IMG/VR virus record: IMGVR_UViG_3300033153_005039
Coordinates: 1-55,143 of that record
Strand: one strand, 5' to 3'
DNA length: 55,143 bases
DNA from: a virus
The position numbers and the translations under genes are program-made. A model generated the notes under the pieces. The model ran no database searches and was not told the origin of the DNA. It was given only the letters and a program-made list of their open reading frames with translations. Shown here one piece after another: positions 24,580 through 34,049 of the stretch (positions are counted from its first letter, which is position 1; each line of letters begins with the position of its first letter).

Positions 24580-25122
24580 ATGTTAAGAATCTGGACATAC
24601 ATAAACCTTGACGCTTTCGGAGACCCCGCGACAGCCGGGACATACTTCGATCCCGAAATATATAATCTTCCCGTGCAGATGAGCCAGAACATTTTGCCGC
24701 AACTTGTCCGCGACGGCACTGAGCGAATAATCGATGATCCACAATTCATGTTCCCGGTCAGAGTAAATTTATCGCTCGCGTCAAGCCATGTCGATCTGAA
24801 AAGCAAGACGGTATATAACGGATCATCGCGTCGGCTTGGTCCGGTCCTGTACCTGCATAAATCAGCATCGATGTGGCTTGTTCTGTTTCATCAGAGTTCG
24901 CAGGGCACGTCACCGAAATGTTACCTGTGCAGGATATTACAACTCGACCCGACACTGGCGGGATACTCAACAATAGATACGTCTGATAAAACTTACGGTC
25001 CCGGTATGGAACCCGTGAGTGGCAATATGCAGTTCGTTCTGTCTGTTAATCGCGACGGAATCTTTACCGACTTTGACAATATTGCAAGTGGAACATACCA
25101 CGCAAGGGAGCCAGCATCATGA
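24580..25122 (+). CDS. Probable tail tip component, 180 aa
   Basis: Directly after the tape measure, where distal tail proteins usually lie. Beta-rich sequence with several aromatic strands (VLYLHKSASMWLVLFHQ). No characteristic motif. The tail-tip assignment rests on gene order. Confidence 0.6.
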   Translation: MLRIWTYINLDAFGDPATAGTYFDPEIYNLPVQMSQNILPQLVRDGTERIIDDPQFMFPVRVNLSLASSHVDLKSKTVYNGSSRRLGPVLYLHKSASMWLVLFHQSSQGTSPKCYLCRILQLDPTLAGYSTIDTSDKTYGPGMEPVSGNMQFVLSVNRDGIFTDFDNIASGTYHAREPAS

Positions 25123-25319
25123 GAATAATCTTTGTAATCCTTTTCGTTTTATTAATCGGTTGTGGCGGATTGTCACCGACAACACCATCGGATGAAATCT
25201 CGCTGTGTCAGGTCGGACCATACAAGTACGATGACGCTTACAGGATGTGGGAATTCTGCTCACACCCTGAAAGCAAACCGTCGCGTGACCTTTGCGGGAT
25301 ATGCCACTGGATTTATTAA
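25119..25319 (+). CDS. Small lipoprotein, 66 aa
   Basis: Signal of about 14 hydrophobic residues ending in LIGC, a good lipobox, so Cys15 would be lipidated. The mature part has four more cysteines (CQV, CSH, CGIC), suggesting disulfides outside the cell. ATGA overlap with the tail gene. A late-expressed lipoprotein among tail genes could block receptors against superinfection, as in T5 Llp; this is analogy only. Confidence 0.7.
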   Translation: MRIIFVILFVLLIGCGGLSPTTPSDEISLCQVGPYKYDDAYRMWEFCSHPESKPSRDLCGICHWIY

Positions 25320-25329
25320 GGAGAAAATC

Positions 25330-25869
25330 ATGTCACAAAAATCATTACTTGCAAGTACAGGTAGGCTTGCTGAAGTAGATCAACTGGGTTATCTGACGGT
25401 TCTCGAAATAGAACATCACAAGATACATTCACAGAAACATTATTGCGCTACTGACTACGATGCTGATGTCGATACTGGAGCAAAATACTGGTTTGTAAGG
25501 ACTCCGGCGACAGGCGCACTATGGCATTTGACCTTTGAGTTTAATTCGAGCCGACACGGATTACTCGAAGCATTCTGGAATCCGACCATAAATGTTGTCG
25601 GAGCCAGCGTTCCGTTCATCAATAATAATTTCAACAGTAATAATGTGGCTACCATTCTGTGTTACAGGGACCCGACAGTCGGTGCCGATGGAAACAGATT
25701 CTTTGTCAGAACAATGGGCGATGATGTGGTCGGTGCAAGCAAGGGATCGGCGGATAAAATCGAGCGACAGCATGAGCGCATCCTTAAACCAAGCAAAGAT
25801 TATCTGTTTAAGTTCACTGCGATTACAGATAATACAAGAGTGAGCATGGAATTCGATGTCTACAATTAA
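25330..25869 (+). CDS. Virion-associated structural protein, 179 aa
   Basis: ATG after AAGGAGAAAATC. Sequence type EIEHHKIHSQKHYCATD, then WHLTFEFNSS, then NFNSNN and GASKGSADKIERQHERILKPSKDYLFKFTA reads like the beta-sandwich minor structural proteins found in many phage genomes. It lies among tail tip genes. Exact role unknown. Confidence 0.65.
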   Translation: MSQKSLLASTGRLAEVDQLGYLTVLEIEHHKIHSQKHYCATDYDADVDTGAKYWFVRTPATGALWHLTFEFNSSRHGLLEAFWNPTINVVGASVPFINNNFNSNNVATILCYRDPTVGADGNRFFVRTMGDDVVGASKGSADKIERQHERILKPSKDYLFKFTAITDNTRVSMEFDVYN

Positions 25870-26000
25870 TGACTGGTGAATTAAAAATACAGCTTGAAAT
25901 CCTTGAAGTATTCTGGGTGATCGATGGTGAAATCCTGTGCGTGGTCGTACAGATCGGTGGCAGAATACTATCAAATCTTGTCTATGAAAAGGGAGCGTAA
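25869..26000 (+). CDS. Hypothetical protein, 43 aa
   Basis: ATG overlaps the preceding stop, and its own stop overlaps the next ATG (TAATG). One beta/helix unit (LEILEVFWVIDGEILCVVVQIGG). Small coupling gene of unknown role. Confidence 0.55.
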   Translation: MTGELKIQLEILEVFWVIDGEILCVVVQIGGRILSNLVYEKGA

Positions 26001-28534
26001 TGTTTTCAGCGGCAGTAGATACAATTATTGAATCCGGACGGGTGATTAAGCGGACAATTGCGCTTGAAATCCGTAATGGCTTTGCCGCATGTGATGACGA
26101 GGATTATACCTGGGTCCCGGTCATAGATTTTGATATCGGCGTCACTGAGAACGTGCCCACTATCGGATCGATGAGGGCATCGCTGGCAATAAAAGACTTC
26201 GAGTACTTCGATGAGTTCGACCACGAATATTATGACACGGGCAACGCGGTCATGTTATATGCGGAGGCTCGTCTCCAATGCACGATATATCTCGACACAG
26301 GGACCGGACTTGCCGGAAACGTTACAATAGTTGCCGGAAATCGTACTGTGACGGGTGCCGGAACCGCATTTCTGACTGATTTCGTGCCCGGTGACCAGTT
26401 TTATGTCAATACGAACCCTGAAATATTGCTCATGGTCTGGGAAGTAACCAATAACACGACCATGACCGTGTACGAGATACCCTCTGAGAGCTTCGCAGGT
26501 GCCGCGTACAGCGTGGTAGATGCCGAGCGCGAGTACATCTTCCGTGGGTTCATTACCGACCGTCAGATCGTCGATAAGGCGATTACGGTCGAATGCTATG
26601 ACTGGCTCCAGAAACTACAGACATGCCTGACGAATTTCCAATTAGAGGCTGATTATGTAGCGGGTTCGCCATTTGCCAACGCAGCCTTGCAGGAAGAGCC
26701 CGTACTTGATATGGGTCAGCACATGATTTATGAGATTGATCCTATCGCTCATCCGTGGGCCGAGAATCCCGCAGGATTGAATCGTGTCTTTGTACCCGCA
26801 GCCTTCGAGGTTGAGATTTTCTGGGGCGCGGCATGGCATTTAGTCGCAGCCAGCAGATATCAGGTAATTGAAGTACTTGGGCTGATTGATTTCAAGGAAG
26901 ACATGGGTGCCGGTGCTGTCATGCGTATAGTGTCGGTTTCGGTTTATCAGGAAGGGACGCTGGAACTTGAGGACGTCTACACTGAGGTTCTGACAGATGA
27001 TTCGACAGTTGACTGGCCGGACTGCCTTAACATTGCCTGTGGTTTCGATGATACGACATGGCGCGAAACTCTCACGGGAACATTCACCCTTACCAACGGA
27101 AACATCAATGTTATCGGAATCGGCTGCGCTTTCGATACTGAATTGACTGCCGGTGATCGTATCGCACATAACGCGACACCGACAGATTTCGGTATCGTCG
27201 CTTCAATCGCGGGGCCGAATGCGCTGACGTTGGAATATCCATATCCAGGCGGGACCGCTGGGCCTTTCGCGGGATTCAAATCAACACTGAGATGGTCCGG
27301 TTTATCGATCACGAAAGTTGAATGGCAGTATTGTGATGGAACCGCCGCGAATCTGATGCGATTATTGCAGCGCGACTATGCTGATGTTCGCGGGTATCGA
27401 ATCTGGTACGACCCCATGGATGACGTTGTGAGGGGTGACAGGGTTGAGATAAGAGAAGATGCGGACCCGCGAGTTATGGACCTCGGACTGATCGGTTCAT
27501 TGATGACGGATATCACAAGTGAAAATTTCTACTCTGCTATCGCCGTGACGGGGACACTTGACCGGGCTAAGAATTATGCCACCGACGCCCTCGTTGCGAC
27601 CACGCTTGATGCTGAAATCGCGGGATGGAAACCGGGGACATCAAAGGGCGGCTCGACAGCCTTTGGCAATATGACCTGGAGTGTTACGCCCGGTGCCGGA
27701 AATGCCGAACTTGGATTAAGAGATACCGATATCGAGGTTGCCTACCCTGTTTATTTTACTTTTCCAAATGCCGCCGCCGCCCTTGCTGCCGAATTGGTCT
27801 GGTACGATTACATCACGATTGATCTCGGTGTTGAAATTAATCTTGGCGACATCATAATTTACAACATTAATTGTAAGAATGAAAACAATTACTCACAGGG
27901 TGTCTGGCTACAGTACTCAACTGATGGCGTGAACTTCTACGATATCCTGAACTGCTATCAAGTGGAATTCTCCGAAGATGAACGCAAGACTATCGATGCG
28001 AGTCAGTACACGGCGCGGCATATCAAGATAATGTGCCGTCCATTTAAATGGCCGCAAGGGACGGCATGGAGCGGTACGAGAACTCGCACAATGGGACTCA
28101 GGGAAATAATCATCTTTGGTTCCGAGGATATCTGCGAGATGGTCTGTGTGCAGAATACAGATGTCGGTGGTGGTCGAACAGTCGGTGGCGTTTTCATCAG
28201 TGATTATTATCCTGAGATCATAAAGAAGCTTTGCAATATCGGGCATCAGGTTTTGATCGATGATTCCGGCCTTGTCCTCAGTAATGAGGAAGCAATCGAC
28301 CGTGGCTATCTCCTGCTCAATGAATACATACGCCTTTACAGGCAGATAACATGGGACGGTGCTTTCGATCCCCGAATACAGATTTACCGCACGGTTCGCA
28401 CTCAGGACGTTTACCGCGAGGTTGATACCGATGTGCTCCGTTATATTTGCGAGAATTACAGCATCAATAACGAATCGACAATGATCTCCGGAAGGGAGTA
28501 CGGGGGCGGTGTACTTGCACCGAATTACTCATGA
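26000..28534 (+). CDS. Tail tip/receptor-region protein with F5/8-type and inserted beta domains, 844 aa
   Basis: Large tail protein. Two copies of the inserted beta module lie at residues about 100-173 (GNRTVTGAGTAFLTDF) and 359-430 (LTNGNINVIGIGCAF). Residues about 545-708 read as a discoidin (F5/8 type C) domain: YITIDLGVEINLGDIIIYN, then YSTDGVNFYDIL, then ARHIKIMCR and LREIIIFG. Such domains bind sugars, so the protein probably contacts the cell surface glycan. The C-terminus resembles a tail hub end. Gene order supports the tail tip role. Confidence 0.75.
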   Translation: MFSAAVDTIIESGRVIKRTIALEIRNGFAACDDEDYTWVPVIDFDIGVTENVPTIGSMRASLAIKDFEYFDEFDHEYYDTGNAVMLYAEARLQCTIYLDTGTGLAGNVTIVAGNRTVTGAGTAFLTDFVPGDQFYVNTNPEILLMVWEVTNNTTMTVYEIPSESFAGAAYSVVDAEREYIFRGFITDRQIVDKAITVECYDWLQKLQTCLTNFQLEADYVAGSPFANAALQEEPVLDMGQHMIYEIDPIAHPWAENPAGLNRVFVPAAFEVEIFWGAAWHLVAASRYQVIEVLGLIDFKEDMGAGAVMRIVSVSVYQEGTLELEDVYTEVLTDDSTVDWPDCLNIACGFDDTTWRETLTGTFTLTNGNINVIGIGCAFDTELTAGDRIAHNATPTDFGIVASIAGPNALTLEYPYPGGTAGPFAGFKSTLRWSGLSITKVEWQYCDGTAANLMRLLQRDYADVRGYRIWYDPMDDVVRGDRVEIREDADPRVMDLGLIGSLMTDITSENFYSAIAVTGTLDRAKNYATDALVATTLDAEIAGWKPGTSKGGSTAFGNMTWSVTPGAGNAELGLRDTDIEVAYPVYFTFPNAAAALAAELVWYDYITIDLGVEINLGDIIIYNINCKNENNYSQGVWLQYSTDGVNFYDILNCYQVEFSEDERKTIDASQYTARHIKIMCRPFKWPQGTAWSGTRTRTMGLREIIIFGSEDICEMVCVQNTDVGGGRTVGGVFISDYYPEIIKKLCNIGHQVLIDDSGLVLSNEEAIDRGYLLLNEYIRLYRQITWDGAFDPRIQIYRTVRTQDVYREVDTDVLRYICENYSINNESTMISGREYGGGVLAPNYS

Positions 28535-30147
28535 CTTATCACGACAGATCATATAAGAACAGGCCACAGAATGAACCGCGTGAAATCGGACGTATCCATC
28601 GTGATCTTGCAGCGCAGGACGCGATGAGTATAAGTAAGATTTCCAGTAACCTTCACGCCATACCGACAGCACCGATAACAACAAGTGAAGGTGGCGATTC
28701 GGCCTGTTGCTGTGATCGAGTCGTGTATGTGAGCAAGGACGGCTCCGGTGATTTCGATGATATCCAGCAGGCCATTGACGATATCGCCGCTTACGAAACA
28801 CCATCGGCTACTGCGCCTTGGGTGATTTATATTTGTCCCGGCGAGTATGTCGGTGACGTTATCATGGCCGATTACGTGTCGCTGGTCGGCATCGGTACGA
28901 AGGAACATGGGGCGCGGATAATCGGCGTGGCGAATCCGGCTGTGATTACTTTTCCCGACCATGACACTACAATTGAAAATTTATATATTGAAACTGAAAT
29001 CGATCTCGGAGCAGCCACCTCAGCGGCGGTACATGTCCGGGGTTCTACGCACTGGATAATAAATTGCTCTGTAAATACGAATGCAATTAACGGGGCAGGT
29101 GGCGCATGTATTCATATCGACGAAGATGTCATAGTCCATATGGGAGAAAACATAATTAAATATGTCGGCACCGGGACAGATGCCGCAGCCAGAAGTCATA
29201 TTGGTGTCAATTTTGGATTCACTAACTCGAAGGTCTACTTTACCAACAATGAAATGAGCATTATCTTCGATGGTGATAACGATAACGGCTATCTGTTCCA
29301 TGAAGAGCCCGGAGTCGATCTCACGGTTTATGTCGAGAACAATATATTTAATATCGAAAGCACTACGTTAATCGGAGCCCCATCGATTTATAATTGGGAA
29401 GCGAATGGATTTGGCTATAGATATTCTGTTAATAATCACTGGATACAAAAATACAACGGCATTGGCGGCGCGGATACGGCTTTCAACTTAACAGGTGGGG
29501 CAAAGCTTGAATTCTTTAGCTCTCATAATAAATTGCAATATGACAGAGGCATAACCGGAATACTGGCAGCATGGGCTGGCGCGGAAACATTCTATTCCAT
29601 CTTCGACGATCTCGATAATTATACAGCTACTATCCCCGGTGCTCTCGCTGTTTTCAAATATGTAATATCGGGTGATGCGAATTACGGTACTCCCGGCAAC
29701 CTGCATATCAGCAATGCCTATACAAGCGATGACCCGCCGCGCTCCCGTGGATACCGTAACGGTAATCAGCTAATCGGCACAGGTGCCCTGACCATCGTTC
29801 AGACGAATGCTGAAACTTATGATTCATCGAACATTCATAATACTGGAACTTACAGAACGATCCCGAACGTGCCCGGTTACTATTCCGTTGAAGCGCAGAT
29901 AACGTATCAATCGGGTGTGGATACAAAGAAATACTATTGCGATATTCTGAAAAATGGCGGTCTGGCAGCGAGAACCATAGTCCGCACCGGTTCAGCAGGC
30001 GCGATAGCCGCCCGATGCTCTGATATAATCTTTTGCAATGGCTCGACAGACTTTATAGAATTACGAGCGTATCATGACTCCGGTGCGGGCAAGAATTTAT
30101 CAGGTAATACTTATTCCACTTTCATCTGTGTTCATAAATTATCATAG
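28531..30147 (+). CDS. Tail spike with pectin-lyase-like beta helix, 538 aa
   Basis: Residues 65-360 have the pectate lyase-like pattern VSKDGSGDFDDIQQAIDDI, YICPGEYVGDVIMADYVSLVG abbreviated, then NLYIE, NCSV and NNEM repeats of a right-handed parallel beta helix. The C-terminal 140 residues (after SRGYRNGNQ) look like a trimeric TNF/C1q-type beta-sandwich that may fold or cap the trimer. An N-terminal tail would attach it to the tip. It may bind or cut a host polysaccharide; no catalytic residues can be assigned with confidence. Confidence 0.8.
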   Translation: MTYHDRSYKNRPQNEPREIGRIHRDLAAQDAMSISKISSNLHAIPTAPITTSEGGDSACCCDRVVYVSKDGSGDFDDIQQAIDDIAAYETPSATAPWVIYICPGEYVGDVIMADYVSLVGIGTKEHGARIIGVANPAVITFPDHDTTIENLYIETEIDLGAATSAAVHVRGSTHWIINCSVNTNAINGAGGACIHIDEDVIVHMGENIIKYVGTGTDAAARSHIGVNFGFTNSKVYFTNNEMSIIFDGDNDNGYLFHEEPGVDLTVYVENNIFNIESTTLIGAPSIYNWEANGFGYRYSVNNHWIQKYNGIGGADTAFNLTGGAKLEFFSSHNKLQYDRGITGILAAWAGAETFYSIFDDLDNYTATIPGALAVFKYVISGDANYGTPGNLHISNAYTSDDPPRSRGYRNGNQLIGTGALTIVQTNAETYDSSNIHNTGTYRTIPNVPGYYSVEAQITYQSGVDTKKYYCDILKNGGLAARTIVRTGSAGAIAARCSDIIFCNGSTDFIELRAYHDSGAGKNLSGNTYSTFICVHKLS

Positions 30148-30156
30148 GAGTTCGCA

Positions 30157-30411
30157 ATGGCCTTCAAGGAAGATTTAAAAAAGCATTTGCCGAGGATGAT
30201 AACCGACCCGGAATCCCCATATGATATAATGGGAACCGTTCTCGATTTATGTTCGCCGTTAACCCTGAGTTCGATAAAGAGCGACCTGACACCGGCACTG
30301 AATCAGGCCATTGATGAATATCATGCAGAGATAAGGGACACTATCAGGGCGCAAGCATTGGAGTTGCCGGAAGATGATCCATTACGATTAGCGATTGAGA
30401 TCACGCCATGA
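30157..30411 (+). CDS. Hypothetical protein, 84 aa
   Basis: Ribosome site AGGAG. Helical sequence with LKKHLPRMI and LNQAIDEYHAEIRDTIRA; overlaps the next gene by ATGA. Possibly a chaperone or regulator of the second tail-tube-like gene, from position only. Confidence 0.65.
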   Translation: MAFKEDLKKHLPRMITDPESPYDIMGTVLDLCSPLTLSSIKSDLTPALNQAIDEYHAEIRDTIRAQALELPEDDPLRLAIEITP

Positions 30412-31688
30412 CAGATAGAAAACAATTCACGCACAGACAGATTCAAATGGCCGGACCCGCCGTCCTGTCCGCATACGACGACGTGAACGACTATTACTAC
30501 CGTCTGGGGTACTTGGATAACCTCGCCCTCAGTCGCGTCTCTGACAGCGTGTATCAGCGCGAGTACCATGTTTCACGGTCGGTTGCCATTGACGCAATTA
30601 CCCGTGAAGAGGACTGGGCATTAAAATTCTCAATCAAGGAGCGATTAAACCCGGACTGGCAGCGGCTCGTTTTTAAAAATTGTGGCACTCCGGTAATCCA
30701 TGAGGAGTGTTCCCTGCAAGTGACCGCCGAAAAGATGCGGATGTTCCGACGGCACGCGAAATTTATTGACAGTGAGGGCGCATTATGGGGTAGTGAACTT
30801 CCCGGACCGCCACCGGATGTACCACCGCCAGTACCACCGCCCGTAAATGTTATCGGACACGACGGCGCAGGTGGCGCAATCCCTGCGGGAACTTACGTGA
30901 TCGTTGTCGAGGCAGAATATATCGATCATCAGAACGCGGGTATCGCTGTGCGATCTGAGTACATGGAAACGGGCGCGATAATTGTGGGCGCGTCGCGAGT
31001 AACGCTGACATGGGATGCCCCGGCGGGAACATATGAACCACATCACTACAATATTTACGTTTACAACACGACGCTGGGCCAAACCCGCGCCGATGCACAA
31101 CTAACAGCAGTTGTCGGAAATGAACAACCGGCCGCGATTGTGTTCGATGAATTTCAGGACTTCGGGGACTATCCCGGCGACGTTGACGGCGCGAGTTTTA
31201 TTGTCACTGACAGCACGGGAGAAATCGAGTACGTGAACGGTGACGATTACACCATTGATATTTCATGCGGGATTTTTAAGCTGGTCGAAGACGGCGATAT
31301 TCAGGACGGGCAATTAATAATTATTTACTATGCCTTTGTCGCGAATCCGTACTATCAGCAAAGTATCGGACCCGGTGACAGGAATCCTCGAATCCTTCAC
31401 TTTGTAATCAAGTGGTTCAAAGATGATGAAAGAATCAATCCAGCTGGGCGCGGGTGTGAAATTCATCTCTATCACGTTCACGCCGAGTCAGGCTTTGAAT
31501 GGCTATTCGATGAAATGAATTTTGAATCGGGCTGGGATCAGGACTACCGCGTCCTGCTCGACTCAGGCACTGGGAAATACGGTGATATCTTTACGTTCCA
31601 CAAGTACATGGAGTCATGGGAATTATTCGAGCTGTCTGGAATCAGCGATTACACGAACGATGAAGCATGCGATCTGGTGAGCTCATGA
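30408..31688 (+). CDS. Second tail-tube-like protein, paralogue of the major tail protein, 426 aa
   Basis: Shares AGPAVLSAYDDVNDYYYRLGY, SDSVYQ, VSRSVAID, ERLNPDWQRL and the whole C-terminal region with the protein at 19826. It differs in the insert, which here is preceded by a Pro-rich linker (PPPDVPPPVPPP). It is located after the spike genes rather than in the tube position, so it may form a special ring (tip or neck) or replace the main tube protein. Confidence 0.75.
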   Translation: MTDRKQFTHRQIQMAGPAVLSAYDDVNDYYYRLGYLDNLALSRVSDSVYQREYHVSRSVAIDAITREEDWALKFSIKERLNPDWQRLVFKNCGTPVIHEECSLQVTAEKMRMFRRHAKFIDSEGALWGSELPGPPPDVPPPVPPPVNVIGHDGAGGAIPAGTYVIVVEAEYIDHQNAGIAVRSEYMETGAIIVGASRVTLTWDAPAGTYEPHHYNIYVYNTTLGQTRADAQLTAVVGNEQPAAIVFDEFQDFGDYPGDVDGASFIVTDSTGEIEYVNGDDYTIDISCGIFKLVEDGDIQDGQLIIIYYAFVANPYYQQSIGPGDRNPRILHFVIKWFKDDERINPAGRGCEIHLYHVHAESGFEWLFDEMNFESGWDQDYRVLLDSGTGKYGDIFTFHKYMESWELFELSGISDYTNDEACDLVSS

Positions 31689-32005
31689 TCGAGGTCATGG
31701 TCAAAGAGATTACCCGCGACGGTGCAAAGAGCACTGTCGATATCGATTATCTCGACATGGACGACTTCGATCCGAACATGATTGTCAGCCTTCATGTCAC
31801 TGATGAAGAAGCGGTCGAAATGATTCGGTACTGTGAAGATGTCGTAAAAACTGTTAATATGAAAGCATATGAATATAAACCCGGCGAACCATCGTCCGGG
31901 CTTGTGTTTTTTGGATATCCACACCGGGGCAAAGTGCTTGCTTCAAAACTCAGAGACCTTTTACGGCATATCCTGAAAGCTCTGAATGCAGGAATGTCGA
32001 TATAA
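31685..32005 (+). CDS. Hypothetical protein, 106 aa
   Basis: Start at the ATG overlapping the previous stop. Acidic alpha/beta protein with VDIDYLDMDDFDPNMIVSLHV and a helical end. No domain recognised. Lies between tail and lysis genes. Confidence 0.7.
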   Translation: MIEVMVKEITRDGAKSTVDIDYLDMDDFDPNMIVSLHVTDEEAVEMIRYCEDVVKTVNMKAYEYKPGEPSSGLVFFGYPHRGKVLASKLRDLLRHILKALNAGMSI

Positions 32006-32016
32006 CGGAGGCAATC

Positions 32017-32277
32017 ATGGACGACAAGACAAAGCAACTTTACCGCGATATCAGGGAAGCAAAGGATCGATTCGTCAGGGAGATCGGCGATATCTGTGTC
32101 GGTTACGGCATGGAGGTTGTACCGCTTTCCTTCGATGACATCTTCGGCATCTGGAATCCTGGCATTGAGAAGATCATCGATAAGGATTTCAGGCGCGGGA
32201 TCGAACGCAAGGTAAAGAAGATCAACAAGGAACTCAATCCTTTATGGAGAGCGTTGCGTAAATTATTCGGGAAATAA
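32017..32277 (+). CDS. Hypothetical basic helical protein, 86 aa
   Basis: Ribosome site CGGAGG. Predominantly helical and basic toward the end (ERKVKKINKELNPLW). The helix-rich small protein before a holin-like gene could be a lysis regulator, unsupported beyond position. Confidence 0.65.
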   Translation: MDDKTKQLYRDIREAKDRFVREIGDICVGYGMEVVPLSFDDIFGIWNPGIEKIIDKDFRRGIERKVKKINKELNPLWRALRKLFGK

Positions 32278-32289
32278 AACGGGGGAATT

Positions 32290-32532
32290 ATGACTGGCAA
32301 GAAACCAAATGGAATCAGGGGATGGATCGCGATAGCGACATTCATTCTCATGGTATGCGGCATGTTCATCTGGGTAGGATTCTGGAAAGCCGAGGCTGCC
32401 GATAACACCGCGACAAATATCGATCAGGAATCTCGTATTAGAACTATTGAGGAAGCTACGATCAGAACTGATGAACGCCTTACTAACATCGAGGAAGATA
32501 TCGATGAAATATTAGAGGAGGTGAAGAGATGA
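32290..32532 (+). CDS. Membrane-anchored coiled-coil protein, XhlA/holin-associated type, 80 aa
   Basis: One transmembrane segment at residues 11-30 (WIAIATFILMVCGMFIWVGF), then a coiled coil (RIRTIEEATIRTDERLTNIEEDI). This layout, with TM and coil in a small protein beside another membrane protein, is typical of XhlA-like partners of holins, though XhlA normally has the coil first. ATGA-type overlap with the next gene. Confidence 0.65.
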   Translation: MTGKKPNGIRGWIAIATFILMVCGMFIWVGFWKAEAADNTATNIDQESRIRTIEEATIRTDERLTNIEEDIDEILEEVKR

Positions 32533-32714
32533 AACCCACAGTTATAACGACTGAATTTATTCTTACCGCAATCTTTCTAGTCGGTGTAATCGTGATCGCC
32601 ATAGCGCGTCCGGAATCTCTTGAGGAATTCAAGAATATGTTCTATACCGCTGGCGGCCTGATCGGTGCTTACAACATCAGCCGTGGCATCGCCAAGAACG
32701 GTAATGGTAAATGA
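32529..32714 (+). CDS. Putative holin, 61 aa
   Basis: N-terminal transmembrane helix (FILTAIFLVGVIVIAIA) and a second weakly hydrophobic segment (FYTAGGLIGAYNI), short basic C-terminus. Length and order (tail genes, TM/coil protein, then this) fit a small holin that would release the lysozyme at the end of infection. The lysozyme itself is on the other strand. Confidence 0.6.
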   Translation: MKPTVITTEFILTAIFLVGVIVIAIARPESLEEFKNMFYTAGGLIGAYNISRGIAKNGNGK

Positions 32715-33295
32715 GCTTCGTAATAATATCTGCCTTCACTATTGGAACGCCTTATGAGTTTGAGGTCAGAAAGCTTCACGACTCAATCAGGCGTTTTGAA
32801 CTGCCTCATAAAATCTATCCCATGCAGGATCATGGTGACTGGTTTACCAATTGTCATCACATCATAGAAGTTATCGAGCAGGGATTAAAGGAATTCCCCA
32901 ATAAAAATATTGTCTGGCTGGATGCCGATGCTGTGATTGTTAAGAATCCTGTACTATTCAGCACCTTCTCTCGCGATCTCGGAGCTCACCGAAGGAAGAA
33001 CAAAAAGGATGCGGGTTATCACTGGAATACGGGCACGATCTTCTATCGCAATAATGAAAAGGTGAGAGAGAGAATACATCTGATGGCTCTGAATATGAGG
33101 GCGTATTATTGTGGTGAAGCGGAAATTTATTATGATGTCGATTGGATGCTTGCGAACGCTGATAAATTAGGTCTTGATCTGGGAGAACTGCCAACCGCAT
33201 ACAGTATAATCTTTGATACCAAACAGCCGGAAGAGATTAATGTCGAGCCGGTCATAATCCATAACCAGGCATCGCGACGATTAAAGAATGTCTGA
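32711..33295 (+). CDS. GT-A-like glycosyltransferase/nucleotide-sugar transferase, 194 aa
   Basis: GT-A style fold: N-terminal VIISAFTIGTPYEFEVRKL, then a WLDADAVIVKNP motif (DxD, which normally binds metal and the nucleotide sugar), then WNTGTIFYRNN. First gene of a four-gene cassette joined by 4-8 base overlaps. The acceptor may be a host surface glycan, a virion protein or a sugar-lipid. Basic chemistry is supported by the motif; substrate is unknown. Confidence 0.72.
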   Translation: MSFVIISAFTIGTPYEFEVRKLHDSIRRFELPHKIYPMQDHGDWFTNCHHIIEVIEQGLKEFPNKNIVWLDADAVIVKNPVLFSTFSRDLGAHRRKNKKDAGYHWNTGTIFYRNNEKVRERIHLMALNMRAYYCGEAEIYYDVDWMLANADKLGLDLGELPTAYSIIFDTKQPEEINVEPVIIHNQASRRLKNV

Positions 33296-34049
33296 GAAAA
33301 AACATACTACCAAATGGAAAAGACGCCGTTGTTCGATCTGTGATGAATCGGAACGACTCAAGCTTCTTCACCATCGGACCCTGCAATTAAAGGTGAATGA
33401 TGGCTGGTTTATATTCGAGCAATACGATACTGTCTGTAATGGGTGCGGCTTTGTATTTAATGGCAGGGTCCCGGATGAATCATTCATCAGGGAATATTAT
33501 GAGAAATCGGTAATCAGAGTCAAGGCGGATTACGATTCTGAGAGCAGATTGAAATTAATCAAAGAGCTTATACCTTCGGGTTCAAAAGTAATCGAGTTCG
33601 GTTCCGGTCGCGGTGAGTTTGTAGATGATTTGAACAATGCCGGATACATCGCCGATGGTCTCGATTATATCGATGACGCTGGGAGTGATTTGATATACGA
33701 TGCCGCCATTGCATATTACGTTCTGGAGCACGTAATTAATCCAGGTGTATTTATAAAAAAGATGAAATCATTCGTCGTGGACGGTGGCTTTATAATTGTT
33801 GAGGTCCCGGATTTCCACAACTATACCGAGCATTCCCTTTATCATGAACACTTGAACCATTTCACCGTTCAGCATTTGACCACCTTGTTTACAATGAATG
33901 ATTTGCAGGTATTGAAAGTGTTAACAGGCCACAGTCGAGACTTCGGGTTCGCCATTGTCGGTATAAATAATTATAGCAATATCCTTGATAAGAAATATCG
34001 GAAAACGATGTTTAGAATAAAGGAATACTGGACTGCCAAGAATGGCTGA
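33288..34049 (+). CDS. SAM-dependent methyltransferase with N-terminal zinc domain, 253 aa
   Basis: Residues 10-60 form a zinc-binding unit (CSIC...CNGCGFVF). The class I methyltransferase motif VIEFGSGRGEFVDDL is at about 98-112, and HEHLNHFTVQHL toward the end. This arrangement is that of sugar C-/O-methyltransferases of the NovU/TylC3 type. With the flanking glycosyltransferase-like genes it suggests methylation of a nucleotide sugar or glycan. Confidence 0.78.
   Translation: MSEKKHTTKWKRRRCSICDESERLKLLHHRTLQLKVNDGWFIFEQYDTVCNGCGFVFNGRVPDESFIREYYEKSVIRVKADYDSESRLKLIKELIPSGSKVIEFGSGRGEFVDDLNNAGYIADGLDYIDDAGSDLIYDAAIAYYVLEHVINPGVFIKKMKSFVVDGGFIIVEVPDFHNYTEHSLYHEHLNHFTVQHLTTLFTMNDLQVLKVLTGHSRDFGFAIVGINNYSNILDKKYRKTMFRIKEYWTAKNG

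Noticed and set aside
30019-30228. TGATATAAT matches near 30019 and 30220
   Set aside because: They lie inside or at the start of coding sequence (Asp-Ile-Ile type codons) away from gene starts and are probably chance matches.
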